DNA of 14,003 nt from an uncultured Agathobacter sp. (GTDB lineage Bacteria; Bacillota; Clostridia; Lachnospirales; Lachnospiraceae), in the NCBI GenBank assembly GCA_934358675.1, contig CAKRKX010000066.1, forward strand, positions 1-14,003, read 5' to 3'. Positions within the stretch are counted from its first letter, which is position 1. The number at the start of each line of letters is the position of its first letter. This document shows, in pieces, positions 7,024 to 13,948 of this stretch. Both the position numbers and the translations under genes were made by a program. The notes under the pieces were generated by a model that worked only from the letters and a program-made list of their open reading frames with translations, was not told the DNA's origin and searched no databases.

Positions 7024-10000
7024 ATGAAAAGAAATTGGAAGAAGTGTTGCCTTAGCTTTGCTGTTGCAATCTCGATGTCCGTGACCGGCGTGATGACGAT
7101 GCCGGTTGTGCCGGTGATGGCCGCGGAGGTATCGGGGACCGTAATCACATCTATGGCATACGAGGAGGGACCGACGTTTACGGCATCCGGTTTGTCGGAG
7201 GCAAGCTTTGGCTTCCGCATGCCGAAATTCAATGGCGGAGATGCATCGTGGGGGGATGTGGCATCCGATCTGGGCGTGAATGTAAAAGTTGACGGAACCT
7301 GGAAAGATATTGATTCTTTAACTAAATATGTATACAACAGCAACTGGGGTCACTGGTCCGACGGCGGAGCAAGCGGATTCTGGTTCAAGGTTAAGGAAAG
7401 CACTTATATCCAGCTGTATTCCAAGAGCAATCCGGGCGTTACACTTGAGTATAATATGATCTTAAACTCTACAGATGCCTCGTCTGTGACGGCTTTGACT
7501 CCGGTTGCGGAGACGACGATTTCGGCAAACCGTACAGGAAGTGGATTTATCGCTTTCCCGAACGCGGTTGCAAACGGAGCAAACTATCCGACCGGTGCAG
7601 ATAATCTGGTTGCATATGTCAAGAGCGTGGGTGAACCGGACAGCGCTTATGTCAATATTGACAATAATGCTGAAAGCGGCTGGATCTACAATACCAACTT
7701 CGGTATCGAGCAGTATGGATACTGGTTCAAAGTTGCGGAAAGCGGTTCCATCAATGTAAAACTTGCACTCAAAGATCATGAGAATGTTTCGATCGTTTAT
7801 ACGATTACTTATTCCGATACCATCAGGGATAACTATCAGGTGTATGCAAACGGAGCAACGACCATTACGGCGGACAGTGAGACCGGAGCGGCCGGAGTTG
7901 TATTTCCTTCGATCGGCGGAACAGGAACTGACAATCATCCGACCAATAAAGAACTGGATAAGTTTGTAATCGAATATTACGATGCGCAGTCCGGATCATG
8001 GGTTGAATTCTCAAACAGCGCAGCAAGCGGATGGTATTATCAGGGTAACGGATATGTCAATTATTCTGCCAAGAATCAGTGGGGATATTTTGACGATTAT
8101 GTATATGGCCTGTGGTTCCAGCCGATTACCGAGGATTTCAAATTAAGAATCGGTTATCCTTTGAATGGAGAAAAAGGCGGAGAGGTCGGCGCAAACTATA
8201 TTGAATATCAGTTCATCGGGGCGCCGAATGCATATAGACCGGAGGACGTAGAAGTCTCTGATATTACTGTCGGCGGAGAAAACAGCGATCCGAACGCATT
8301 GGACGGATGGAATTTGTATTATAACGATGAATTTTCCGGTAATTCTCTTGATATGAGCAGCTGGAGTTATAATACAGGTTACTTTCTTGATACTTCTGAT
8401 CCGGGTACCTTCGGATGGGGAAATAACGAGGCGGAGTATTACACGGATAAAGAAGAGAATATTTTTGTCAAGGACGGTTCGCTCCATCTGGTAGCGAAGT
8501 ATGATCCGTATACATTTACCTGCACGGATGAAGCGCAGACGAAAGTGACTGCAGATTATTCATCGGGCAAGATTATTTCGAAAGATAAAGTTGCGTTTAC
8601 ATACGGGCGAGTGGATTTCCGTGCCAAGCTGCCGGCAGGCAACGGATTATGGCCGGCATTATGGCTTTTGCCGAATGATGACTCGTATGGCGTGTGGGCT
8701 GCTTCCGGAGAAATTGATGTCATGGAAGCAAGAGGACGAATCAATAATTCAACAAGCGGAACCATCCATTACGGCGGTACATGGCCGAATAACAAATATA
8801 CGGGAAGCGATTATATCTTTGAGGATGGATCAACCTACGATGACGGATATCATGTGTACAGTGTAATCTGGGAGAAAGACAGCATTACATGGTATGTAGA
8901 TGGAAATTTCTTCCAGTATATTCCAAAAAGCTTATGGTATTCTGCAAATTCGGATTCTGACACAGCACCATTCGATAAAGATTTCTATTTGATCATGAAT
9001 CTTGCGGTAGGCGGATGGTTTGATGGCGGTGTGATGCCGGATGAAGATTTCTCTTCTGCAGAGATGCTTGTAGATTACGTGCGTGTTTATAAAGCGGAAG
9101 GCAGCGAGGAAGTTGAGACCGTTCCGATCGAGGGACTGACACTTGACAAGAGCGATGTTGTCCTTAATGTTGGTCAGACGACGGATCTGATGAAAACCTA
9201 TGCGCCGGCAAATACGACACAGAGAAATGTTGTATGGACTTCTTCGGATGAAAGCGTTGCAACCGTATCGGTTGGACAGGTGAAAGCAGTTGGAGAAGGA
9301 ACGGCGGTTATTACCGCAACCTCTGCAGTAAATCCTGCTATCTCAGCAAGCTGTAAGATAACGGTTTCCAAGTCCGACACACCTTCAACCGGTGGTGATC
9401 AGGGTGATAAGAAAGATGATACCGGTTCCGGAAGTACCGGAGGAAACACCGGCGACAATACCGGTGAGAGCACTGGCGGTAATACCGGAAGCAAAGGCGA
9501 TGACAGTGACATCGCAGCAGATGATTTTACAGCAACCGCTGAATATGGTGTTCACTACAACAAGAATAAGACAGCGACATTTTATGTAAAAGCGAAAGAT
9601 ACCGCATTTGCGCCGATGCTTTACTGGGGAACCAATAAGACAAACCCGACTCTGGGAGATCTCGGAGGAGTTGTTTTAGAGAAGAATTCCAAGATCGGAG
9701 AGAATTACTTCAGTTATACAACAACGCAGAAATTTGAAGCGAGTGACGATGTTTCCTATCTGTTCAGTTATACTCCGGTGGATGGAAATGGAAGAATGGA
9801 TACGGCAATCACAACCGTGACGCTCTCTAAGGCGGACGATGCAACGATCAAGGTGCCGGATGATAAGAAAGACGATGTCAAAGACGATGACAAGAAAGAC
9901 GACACCAAGAAGGATGACACTAAGGACGATGACAAGAAAGATGACGGCAAACAGGATCCTTCCGAAAATCCGGGCGAAGTAAAGCCACAGGATGAGTACG

Positions 10001-10611
10001 GCGCGTTCACAACCGACGACGGAAAGGTTACGTTCTATGTGAAAGCAAAAGATACTGCGTTTGCACCGATGCTCTATTGGGGCATCAATAAAGTAAATCC
10101 ACAGTTGTGGCAGCTGGGCGGTGTCGTTCTTCAGAAAGATACTGCACTTGGAGAAAACTATTTCAGCTACACGACAGACCAGATGATTGCGGCATCGGAT
10201 AGCGTGTCCTATATGTTCAGTTATGTTCCGCTTGATAAACTGGCAAGAATCGATACTGAGATTACGACCAGAAAAGTATCGGAACTTACAGCACCAAAGA
10301 CCGAAGAGGAACAGGAGGACGGTGCATACGGAATGAAGCGCAATGCGGATGGCAAAGTGACGATGTACATTTATGCGAATGAGAACGAAGCCGCACCGCT
10401 GGTGTTCTGGGGATTGAATAAAACGAATCCGCAGTTGTGGCAATTGAACGGAGCAGTTATGCAGCGCAGCGGAAGCAAAGAAGGCCTCTTTACTTACACA
10501 CTCCCGGAAAAACTCGTCAGTGGTACGACAGTATCTTATATGTTTGGATATACTCCACTCGGAGAAGTGGGAAGGCGTGATACAGCCATTACAACCGAAA
10601 CAGTCAGATAA
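7024..10611 (+). CDS. Secreted multidomain glycoside hydrolase family 16 beta-glucanase (laminarinase-like)
   Basis: Protein of 1195 residues that should hydrolyse extracellular beta-1,3- or mixed-linkage glucans. Order of parts: signal peptide (1-34, K-R-N-W-K-K start, V-M-A-A end); three degenerate repeats each carrying a G-[FYL]-W-F core (about 43-148, 162-268, 277-401); GH16 domain (about 427-690); bacterial Ig-like group 2 domain (700-782, W-T-S-S-D-E-S-V-A-T-V); Gly/Thr-rich linker; module copy 1 (840-932); Asp/Lys-rich linker; copies 2 (992-1086) and 3 (1102-1195). The GH16 catalytic motif G-E-I-D-V-M-E-A gives nucleophile Glu563, Asp565 and acid/base Glu568; the extra residue before the last Glu is the arrangement of beta-1,3-glucanases rather than lichenases. 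W-P-A-L-W-L-L-P also fits. There is no LPxTG or other obvious wall anchor, so it may be released or bound through its repeats. Terminators on both sides make it a single-gene unit. The repeat functions are unknown; carbohydrate binding is likely. Confidence 0.92.
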   Translation: MKRNWKKCCLSFAVAISMSVTGVMTMPVVPVMAAEVSGTVITSMAYEEGPTFTASGLSEASFGFRMPKFNGGDASWGDVASDLGVNVKVDGTWKDIDSLTKYVYNSNWGHWSDGGASGFWFKVKESTYIQLYSKSNPGVTLEYNMILNSTDASSVTALTPVAETTISANRTGSGFIAFPNAVANGANYPTGADNLVAYVKSVGEPDSAYVNIDNNAESGWIYNTNFGIEQYGYWFKVAESGSINVKLALKDHENVSIVYTITYSDTIRDNYQVYANGATTITADSETGAAGVVFPSIGGTGTDNHPTNKELDKFVIEYYDAQSGSWVEFSNSAASGWYYQGNGYVNYSAKNQWGYFDDYVYGLWFQPITEDFKLRIGYPLNGEKGGEVGANYIEYQFIGAPNAYRPEDVEVSDITVGGENSDPNALDGWNLYYNDEFSGNSLDMSSWSYNTGYFLDTSDPGTFGWGNNEAEYYTDKEENIFVKDGSLHLVAKYDPYTFTCTDEAQTKVTADYSSGKIISKDKVAFTYGRVDFRAKLPAGNGLWPALWLLPNDDSYGVWAASGEIDVMEARGRINNSTSGTIHYGGTWPNNKYTGSDYIFEDGSTYDDGYHVYSVIWEKDSITWYVDGNFFQYIPKSLWYSANSDSDTAPFDKDFYLIMNLAVGGWFDGGVMPDEDFSSAEMLVDYVRVYKAEGSEEVETVPIEGLTLDKSDVVLNVGQTTDLMKTYAPANTTQRNVVWTSSDESVATVSVGQVKAVGEGTAVITATSAVNPAISASCKITVSKSDTPSTGGDQGDKKDDTGSGSTGGNTGDNTGESTGGNTGSKGDDSDIAADDFTATAEYGVHYNKNKTATFYVKAKDTAFAPMLYWGTNKTNPTLGDLGGVVLEKNSKIGENYFSYTTTQKFEASDDVSYLFSYTPVDGNGRMDTAITTVTLSKADDATIKVPDDKKDDVKDDDKKDDTKKDDTKDDDKKDDGKQDPSENPGEVKPQDEYGAFTTDDGKVTFYVKAKDTAFAPMLYWGINKVNPQLWQLGGVVLQKDTALGENYFSYTTDQMIAASDSVSYMFSYVPLDKLARIDTEITTRKVSELTAPKTEEEQEDGAYGMKRNADGKVTMYIYANENEAAPLVFWGLNKTNPQLWQLNGAVMQRSGSKEGLFTYTLPEKLVSGTTVSYMFGYTPLGEVGRRDTAITTETVR
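9382..9510 (+). repeat. Low-complexity DNA encoding the Gly/Thr/Asp-rich linker
   Basis: Irregular repeats of ACCGG-rich units encode T-G-G-N-T-G-D-N-T-G-type sequence between the Ig-like domain and the first C-terminal module of the glucanase. Confidence 0.7.
9859..9951 (+). repeat. Low-complexity DNA encoding the Asp/Lys-rich linker
   Basis: Repeated GACGATGACAAGAAAGA-like units encode alternating K-K-D-D blocks between C-terminal modules 1 and 2. Such tracts are prone to length change by slippage and also create a spurious open frame on the opposite strand. Confidence 0.7.
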
Positions 10612-10615
10612 TATA

Positions 10616-10650
10616 AAAAGCGTGGCAGGAATTTTCCGAGCCACGCTTTT
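10616..10650. terminator. Bidirectional terminator between the glucanase and methyltransferase genes
   Basis: AAAAGCGTGGC (10616-10626) and GCCACGCTTTT (10640-10650) pair perfectly over 11 bp. The flanking A and T runs let it end transcription from the glucanase on the + strand and from the convergent methyltransferase on the - strand. Confidence 0.9.
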
Positions 10651-10660
10651 GGTGCTTTAT

Positions 10661-11545
10661 TTATTTCTTCTGGAAACGTCCGCTCGCTCCGCAAGGAAGC
10701 ACGAGTCCGTTGGAGGATACCGGAAGTCCGATTTCTTCTGCGGTAATCGTTCCGTTGTACTTGCCGAGGACAGTGTGCATCATATAAGAAAGCACTGCCG
10801 GCTGAAGTCCGGTTGTGTAAGAATTGATCAAAAAGAACAGCGGATCATCCGTCAGAATCTGTGAACAGAGCTGTACGAGCGGATAGACACTTTCCTCGAT
10901 CTTCCAGATCTCGCCTTTCGGTCCACGCCCGTAAGAAGGAGGATCCATGATGATCGCGTCGTAGTGGTTGCCGCGGCGGATCTCGCGCTCCACGAATTTC
11001 ACACAGTCATCCACGAGCCAGCGGATCGGCGCATCGCCGAGTCCGGAGGAGACGGCATTCTCCTTTGCCCAGGTGACCATGCCTTTTGAGGCATCCACAT
11101 GAGTAACACTGGCGCCTGCAGCTGCGGCAGCGATCGTTGCACCTCCGGTGTAAGCGAACAGATTTAATACTTTGACCGGTCTGCCGCTTTTAACCGTGTC
11201 TGCGATCAGCGTTGAGAACCAGTTCCAGTTGGCAGCCTGTTCAGGGAACAGACCAGTGTGTTTAAAACTGAACGGTTTCAGATGAAAAGTCAGTTCCTTA
11301 TTAATAGGAAGATTGTAATGGATCGTCCACTCCTGCGGCAGATCGAAGAATTCCCATTCTCCGCCACCTTTGGAACTTCTGTGATAATGACCGTTCATGC
11401 GCTTCCAGCCTTTCTCGCGCTTCGGGGTGTCCCAGATGACCTGCGGGTCCGGACGGACCAGTAAGTATTTGCCCCAGCGTTCCAGTTTCTCACCCTGTGA
11501 ACAGTCGATGACCTCGTAATCTTTCCATTTATCTGCTAACCACAT
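10661..11545 (-). CDS. Class I SAM-dependent methyltransferase, RlmI/RlmK-like
   Basis: Protein of 294 residues with a Rossmann methyltransferase fold in its second half. Motif I is V-L-N-L-F-A-Y-T-G-G-A-T (about residue 125 onward), followed by an acidic strand end V-D-A-S-K-G and the motif IV sequence D-P-P-S-Y-G-R-G. This pattern matches the RlmI/RlmK group, whose characterised members methylate 23S rRNA, for example m5C1962 by RlmI in Escherichia coli. Unlike RlmI (about 396 residues), it lacks an N-terminal PUA domain and the N-terminal 100 residues are Trp- and Lys-rich, so RNA recognition must differ. No paired cysteine motif is evident. The start is supported by AGGAGG (complement of 11554-11559) 8 nt upstream. 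It is transcribed divergently from the S10 operon and is a single-gene unit. The exact target is not determined. Confidence 0.82.
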   Translation of the reverse strand: MWLADKWKDYEVIDCSQGEKLERWGKYLLVRPDPQVIWDTPKREKGWKRMNGHYHRSSKGGGEWEFFDLPQEWTIHYNLPINKELTFHLKPFSFKHTGLFPEQAANWNWFSTLIADTVKSGRPVKVLNLFAYTGGATIAAAAAGASVTHVDASKGMVTWAKENAVSSGLGDAPIRWLVDDCVKFVEREIRRGNHYDAIIMDPPSYGRGPKGEIWKIEESVYPLVQLCSQILTDDPLFFLINSYTTGLQPAVLSYMMHTVLGKYNGTITAEEIGLPVSSNGLVLPCGASGRFQKK

Positions 11546-11668
11546 GCGTATATCCTCCTATATGGTGATTGTATTTCGGTTGCTGCCGCGCAGCACGAAC
11601 GGTGCGGCCGGTAATGCGTTCCTTCTATATATAATGTCATTGCAACAGGAACTTGCACTTGCAAAAAA

Positions 11669-11698
11669 TCTGCATTTATCATACCATGATTTTGCAGA
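11669..11698. promoter_or_regulatory. 30-bp dyad over a possible methyltransferase promoter
   Basis: TCTGCA (11669-11674) and TGCAGA (11693-11698) enclose ATCAT (11678-11682) and ATGAT (11686-11690), giving 11 paired positions around an ACC centre. The dyad overlaps an extended -10 on the - strand (TGG-TATGAT, complement of 11678-11686), so it could be an operator for the methyltransferase gene. It could also be incidental in an AT-rich region. Confidence 0.35.
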
Positions 11699-11725
11699 AT
11701 CGAATACCTTTTTGCGCTTTTTCAG

Positions 11726-11781
11726 AAAAATTAATTTTTTTTTAAAAACTACTTGTCAAACTGTGATTTGTCATGTATAAT
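11726..11781 (+). promoter_or_regulatory. S10 operon promoter with AT-rich UP element
   Basis: TTGTCA (11753-11758) and a perfect TATAAT (11776-11781) are 17 nt apart. An A/T tract (11726-11748) lies directly upstream, as in strong UP-element promoters of ribosomal genes. Transcription would start near 11788, leaving a leader of about 357 nt before rpsJ. Confidence 0.85.
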
Positions 11782-11787
11782 ATCACT

Positions 11788-12144
11788 TGCTGTGGCATGA
11801 TAGCTATGAAACGTGAGGTTGCTACCCAATGTGGTAGGTTTTCCGTGGAGCGAATGTCAAGTTAGGAAACTGACGACAAGTCACTGTACAGACAATATGA
11901 TCTACAGAACAGTAGAATGATGTGTGTGGAATGCTTAAGGGATGTGAGCAGGAAAGCGTGCGGCTGAGCGGCTGCAGAAATCTGTTGTGAACATCATCCG
12001 GGCTTGGACAGAAATGACTGACGGATTGTTAGTCATAAGGAATCTGTCACAAGCGACCACCCTTATGGCAGGAACCACACGGGTATGTGTACAGTCACCG
12101 CTTGTCGTACTATTCAAAAGTGCGAAAAGGAGGCGACTTTTTTT
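11788..12144 (+). ncRNA. Structured 5' leader RNA of the S10 operon (candidate cis-regulatory element)
   Basis: The long untranslated leader folds well by hand. ACGACAAG (11873-11880) pairs with CTTGTCGT (12101-12108), and ACTGTACA (11883-11890) pairs with TGTACAGT (12088-12095), giving a 16-bp helix with a 2x5 internal loop that closes a ~197-nt domain. Inside are TCTAC/GTAGA (11901-11916), ATGATGT with ACATCAT (11917-11923/11991-11997), and a 17-bp hairpin at 12002-12054 built from GCTTG/CAAGC, GACAGA/TCTGTC and ATGACT/AGTCAT. Before the domain are CTACC/GGTAG (11822-11837) and an AGTT/AACT hairpin (11856-11874) that competes with the long helix. In Escherichia coli ribosomal protein L4 represses its S10 operon through the leader; rplD lies in this operon, so L4 is the natural candidate ligand, but no homology to the E. 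coli leader was established. Confidence 0.6.
12116..12144 (+). promoter_or_regulatory. rpsJ Shine-Dalgarno in the loop of a terminator-like hairpin
   Basis: AAAAGT (12116-12121) pairs with ACTTTT (12136-12141), and C12123-G12124 pairs with C12134-G12135. The loop carries AAAAGGAGG (12125-12133), the rpsJ ribosome binding site, and the 3' arm continues into seven T residues that abut ATG 12145. The stem is AT-rich and its strength in vivo is uncertain. The site could act in translational or transcriptional control. Confidence 0.45.
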
Positions 12145-12462
12145 ATGGCAAGTCAAGTAATGAGAATCACTCTCAAGGCTTATGATCACGAATTAGTTGA
12201 TTCATCAGCAAAGAAAATCATCGAGACTGTAAAGAAGAACGGATCACAGGTGAGCGGACCGGTACCTCTTCCTACAAAGAAGGAAGTAGTTACAATTCTT
12301 AGAGCTACTCACAAGTACAAAGATTCCCGTGAACAGTTCGAGCAGAGAACTCATAAGAGACTGATCGATATCGTTACACCAACTCAGAAGACTGTTGATG
12401 CTTTATCACGTCTTGAGATGCCAGCAGGTGTTTACATCGATATCAAAATGAAGCAGAAATAA
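12145..12462 (+). CDS. rpsJ: 30S ribosomal protein S10 (uS10)
   Basis: Protein of 105 residues, close to the usual 102-103. The sequence begins [19 protein letters not shown], the standard S10 opening, and contains G-P-V-P-L-P-T-K and T-H-K-R-L-I-D-I. S10 is part of the 30S head and also serves as transcription factor NusE with NusB in antitermination. The frame is open back to an ATG at 12085, but that codon lies in the structured leader and has no ribosome binding site; AAGGAGG at 12127-12133 and comparison with other S10 proteins fix the start at 12145, with a rather long spacing of 11 nt. It is the first gene of the S10 operon. Confidence 0.97.
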   Translation: MASQVMRITLKAYDHELVDSSAKKIIETVKKNGSQVSGPVPLPTKKEVVTILRATHKYKDSREQFEQRTHKRLIDIVTPTQKTVDALSRLEMPAGVYIDIKMKQK

Positions 12463-12614
12463 TTAAGCTTCAACAATTATTTAAGATATCCCTGAATAGT
12501 TCATATATATGACTGCTCTAGGATGAACGGTTCCGCTACTCCGGGGTCAATTACTCTTCGCGGATTGACAAGTCGGGCATGAAGCGTTCCGCTGTAGAAA
12601 ACAGGAGGTAAGAA
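12463..12614 (+). promoter_or_regulatory. Structured rpsJ-rplC intergenic spacer with alternative pairings
   Basis: This 152-nt gap is long for an S10 operon. GTTCAT (12499-12504) pairs with ATGAAC (12523-12528). GTCAA (12546-12550) pairs with TTGAC (12565-12569). GCGGA (12560-12564) can pair either with TCCGC at 12532-12536 or with TCCGC at 12588-12592, just before the rplC ribosome binding site at 12603-12608. A consensus TTGACA at 12565-12570 has no -10 partner at a usable distance, so I see no internal promoter. A second control element for rplC-rplD is possible. Confidence 0.4.
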
Positions 12615-13298
12615 ATGAAGAAAGCAATTTTAGCAACAAAAGTCGGAATGACTCAGATCTTCAATGCAGACGGCGTATTAGTGCCGGTTACTGTATTACA
12701 GGCTGGTCCATGTGTTGTTACTCAGGTTAAGACTGTTGAGAACGACGGATACAGCGCAGTTCAGGTTGGTTTTGTTGACAAGAAGGAAAAGGTTGTTAAC
12801 AAGGATGCCAACGGTAAGAAAGAAATTCGCAACAGACATGGCGTAAACAAAGCTCAGATGGGACACTTCGCTAAGGCTGGTGTATCTGGTAAGAGATTTG
12901 TACGCGAGTTCAAGTTTGAGAATGCAGCAGATTACAATTTAGCAGATGAGATCAAGGCTGACATCTTCGCAGAGGGTGACAAGGTTGATGTTACTGCAAT
13001 TTCAAAAGGTAAAGGTTTCCAGGGTGCTATCAAGAGATTAGGTCAGCACAGAGGACCTATGGCTCATGGTTCTAAGTTCCATCGTCATCAGGGTTCTAAC
13101 GGTGCATGTTCTTCTCCAAGCCGTGTATTCAAGGGAAAAGGAATGCCTGGACACATGGGAAGCGTAAAGGTTACAACTCAGAATCTTGAAGTTGTAAGAG
13201 TAGACGCTGAGAACAACTTACTGCTGATCAAGGGTGCTGTCCCAGGAGCAAAGAAGGCTCTGATCACAGTTAAAGAGACCACAAAGACTCGTAAATAG
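12615..13298 (+). CDS. rplC: 50S ribosomal protein L3 (uL3)
   Basis: Protein of 227 residues, close to the usual 205-210 with modest extra length in the central domain. The start [16 protein letters not shown] is the classical L3 opening. The conserved loop that reaches the peptidyl transferase region is present as [22 protein letters not shown]3 is an early assembly protein of the 50S subunit. AGGAGG at 12603-12608 lies 6 nt before the ATG. It is preceded by the structured spacer and followed after 29 nt by rplD, consistent with the normal S10 order. Confidence 0.97.
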   Translation: MKKAILATKVGMTQIFNADGVLVPVTVLQAGPCVVTQVKTVENDGYSAVQVGFVDKKEKVVNKDANGKKEIRNRHGVNKAQMGHFAKAGVSGKRFVREFKFENAADYNLADEIKADIFAEGDKVDVTAISKGKGFQGAIKRLGQHRGPMAHGSKFHRHQGSNGACSSPSRVFKGKGMPGHMGSVKVTTQNLEVVRVDAENNLLLIKGAVPGAKKALITVKETTKTRK

Positions 13299-13327
13299 TG
13301 CATAGTTAAGAAAGGAGGAACTTTACG

Positions 13328-13948
13328 ATGGCTAAAGTAGCTGTTTATAACATGGAAGGTAAAGAAGTTGATTCAATCGAATTAAACGATTCCATTTTCG
13401 GCGTAGAAATCAATGAGCATTTAGTTCATATGGCTGTGCTTCAGCAGCTTGCAAATAATCGTCAGGGAACACAGAAGGCTAAGACACGTTCTGAAGTTCG
13501 CGGTGGCGGAAGAAAACCATGGAGACAGAAGGGAACCGGTCATGCAAGACAGGGATCTACAAGAGCTCCACAGTGGACAGGTGGTGGAGTAGTATTCGCA
13601 CCAACACCAAGAGATTACTCATTCAAGCTTAACAAGAAGGAAAAGAGAGCAGCATTAAAGTCTGTACTTACTTCTAAGGTAGCAGAGAACAAGTTCGTAG
13701 TAGTTGACGAGCTTAAGATGGATGAGATCAAGACAAAGAAGTTCGTTCAGGTTATGAAGAACCTCAATTCTGAGAAGGCATTGGTTGTATTAAACGATAT
13801 GGATACAAACGTTATCGCATCTGCAGCTAATATCCCGACAGTTAAGACTGCTCAGACAAACGAGCTGAATGTATTTGATGCATTAAAGTATGATAAGGTA
13901 GTCGTAACAAAGGCTGCTCTTGCAACAATCGAGGAGGTGTATGCATAA
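13328..13948 (+). CDS. rplD: 50S ribosomal protein L4 (uL4)
   Basis: Protein of 206 residues, the usual length. The long loop that lines the exit tunnel is clear: R-G-G-G-R-K-P-W-R-Q-K-G-T-G-H-A-R-Q-G-S, followed by the S-T-R-A-P-Q-W segment. L4 binds domain I of 23S rRNA early in 50S assembly. In Escherichia coli free L4 represses the S10 operon through the leader RNA, so this protein is the first candidate regulator for the structured leader upstream of rpsJ; that link is inference here. The ribosome binding site AAAGGAGG (13311-13318) lies 9 nt before the ATG. Its TAA overlaps the ATG of rplW. Confidence 0.97.
   Translation: MAKVAVYNMEGKEVDSIELNDSIFGVEINEHLVHMAVLQQLANNRQGTQKAKTRSEVRGGGRKPWRQKGTGHARQGSTRAPQWTGGGVVFAPTPRDYSFKLNKKEKRAALKSVLTSKVAENKFVVVDELKMDEIKTKKFVQVMKNLNSEKALVVLNDMDTNVIASAANIPTVKTAQTNELNVFDALKYDKVVVTKAALATIEEVYA

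Noticed and set aside
9859..9951. Short repeats suggestive of a CRISPR array
   Set aside because: The units are irregular, in frame, without unique spacers, and encode a K-D linker.
9676..10644. 322-residue open frame on the - strand across the glucanase C-terminus
   Set aside because: It is antisense to a clear coding region, begins inside the terminator zone, has no ribosome binding site, and its Ile/Val/Leu-rich stretch is the mirror of the Asp/Lys linker.
12085..12144. N-terminal extension of S10 starting at ATG 12085
   Set aside because: The frame is open, but the codon has no ribosome binding site, lies in the folded leader, and S10 proteins start at the M-A-x-Q position; AAGGAGG precedes ATG 12145.
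12481..12509. Promoter TTAAGA-17-TATATA in the rpsJ-rplC spacer
   Set aside because: The -35 matches consensus at only four positions in an AT-rich stretch, and the -10 overlaps the GTTCAT hairpin; chance is likely.
12565..12598. Internal promoter before rplC starting from TTGACA at 12565
   Set aside because: No -10 hexamer occurs 16-18 nt downstream; TGTAGA at 12593 is 22 nt away, and the hexamer is part of a hairpin arm.
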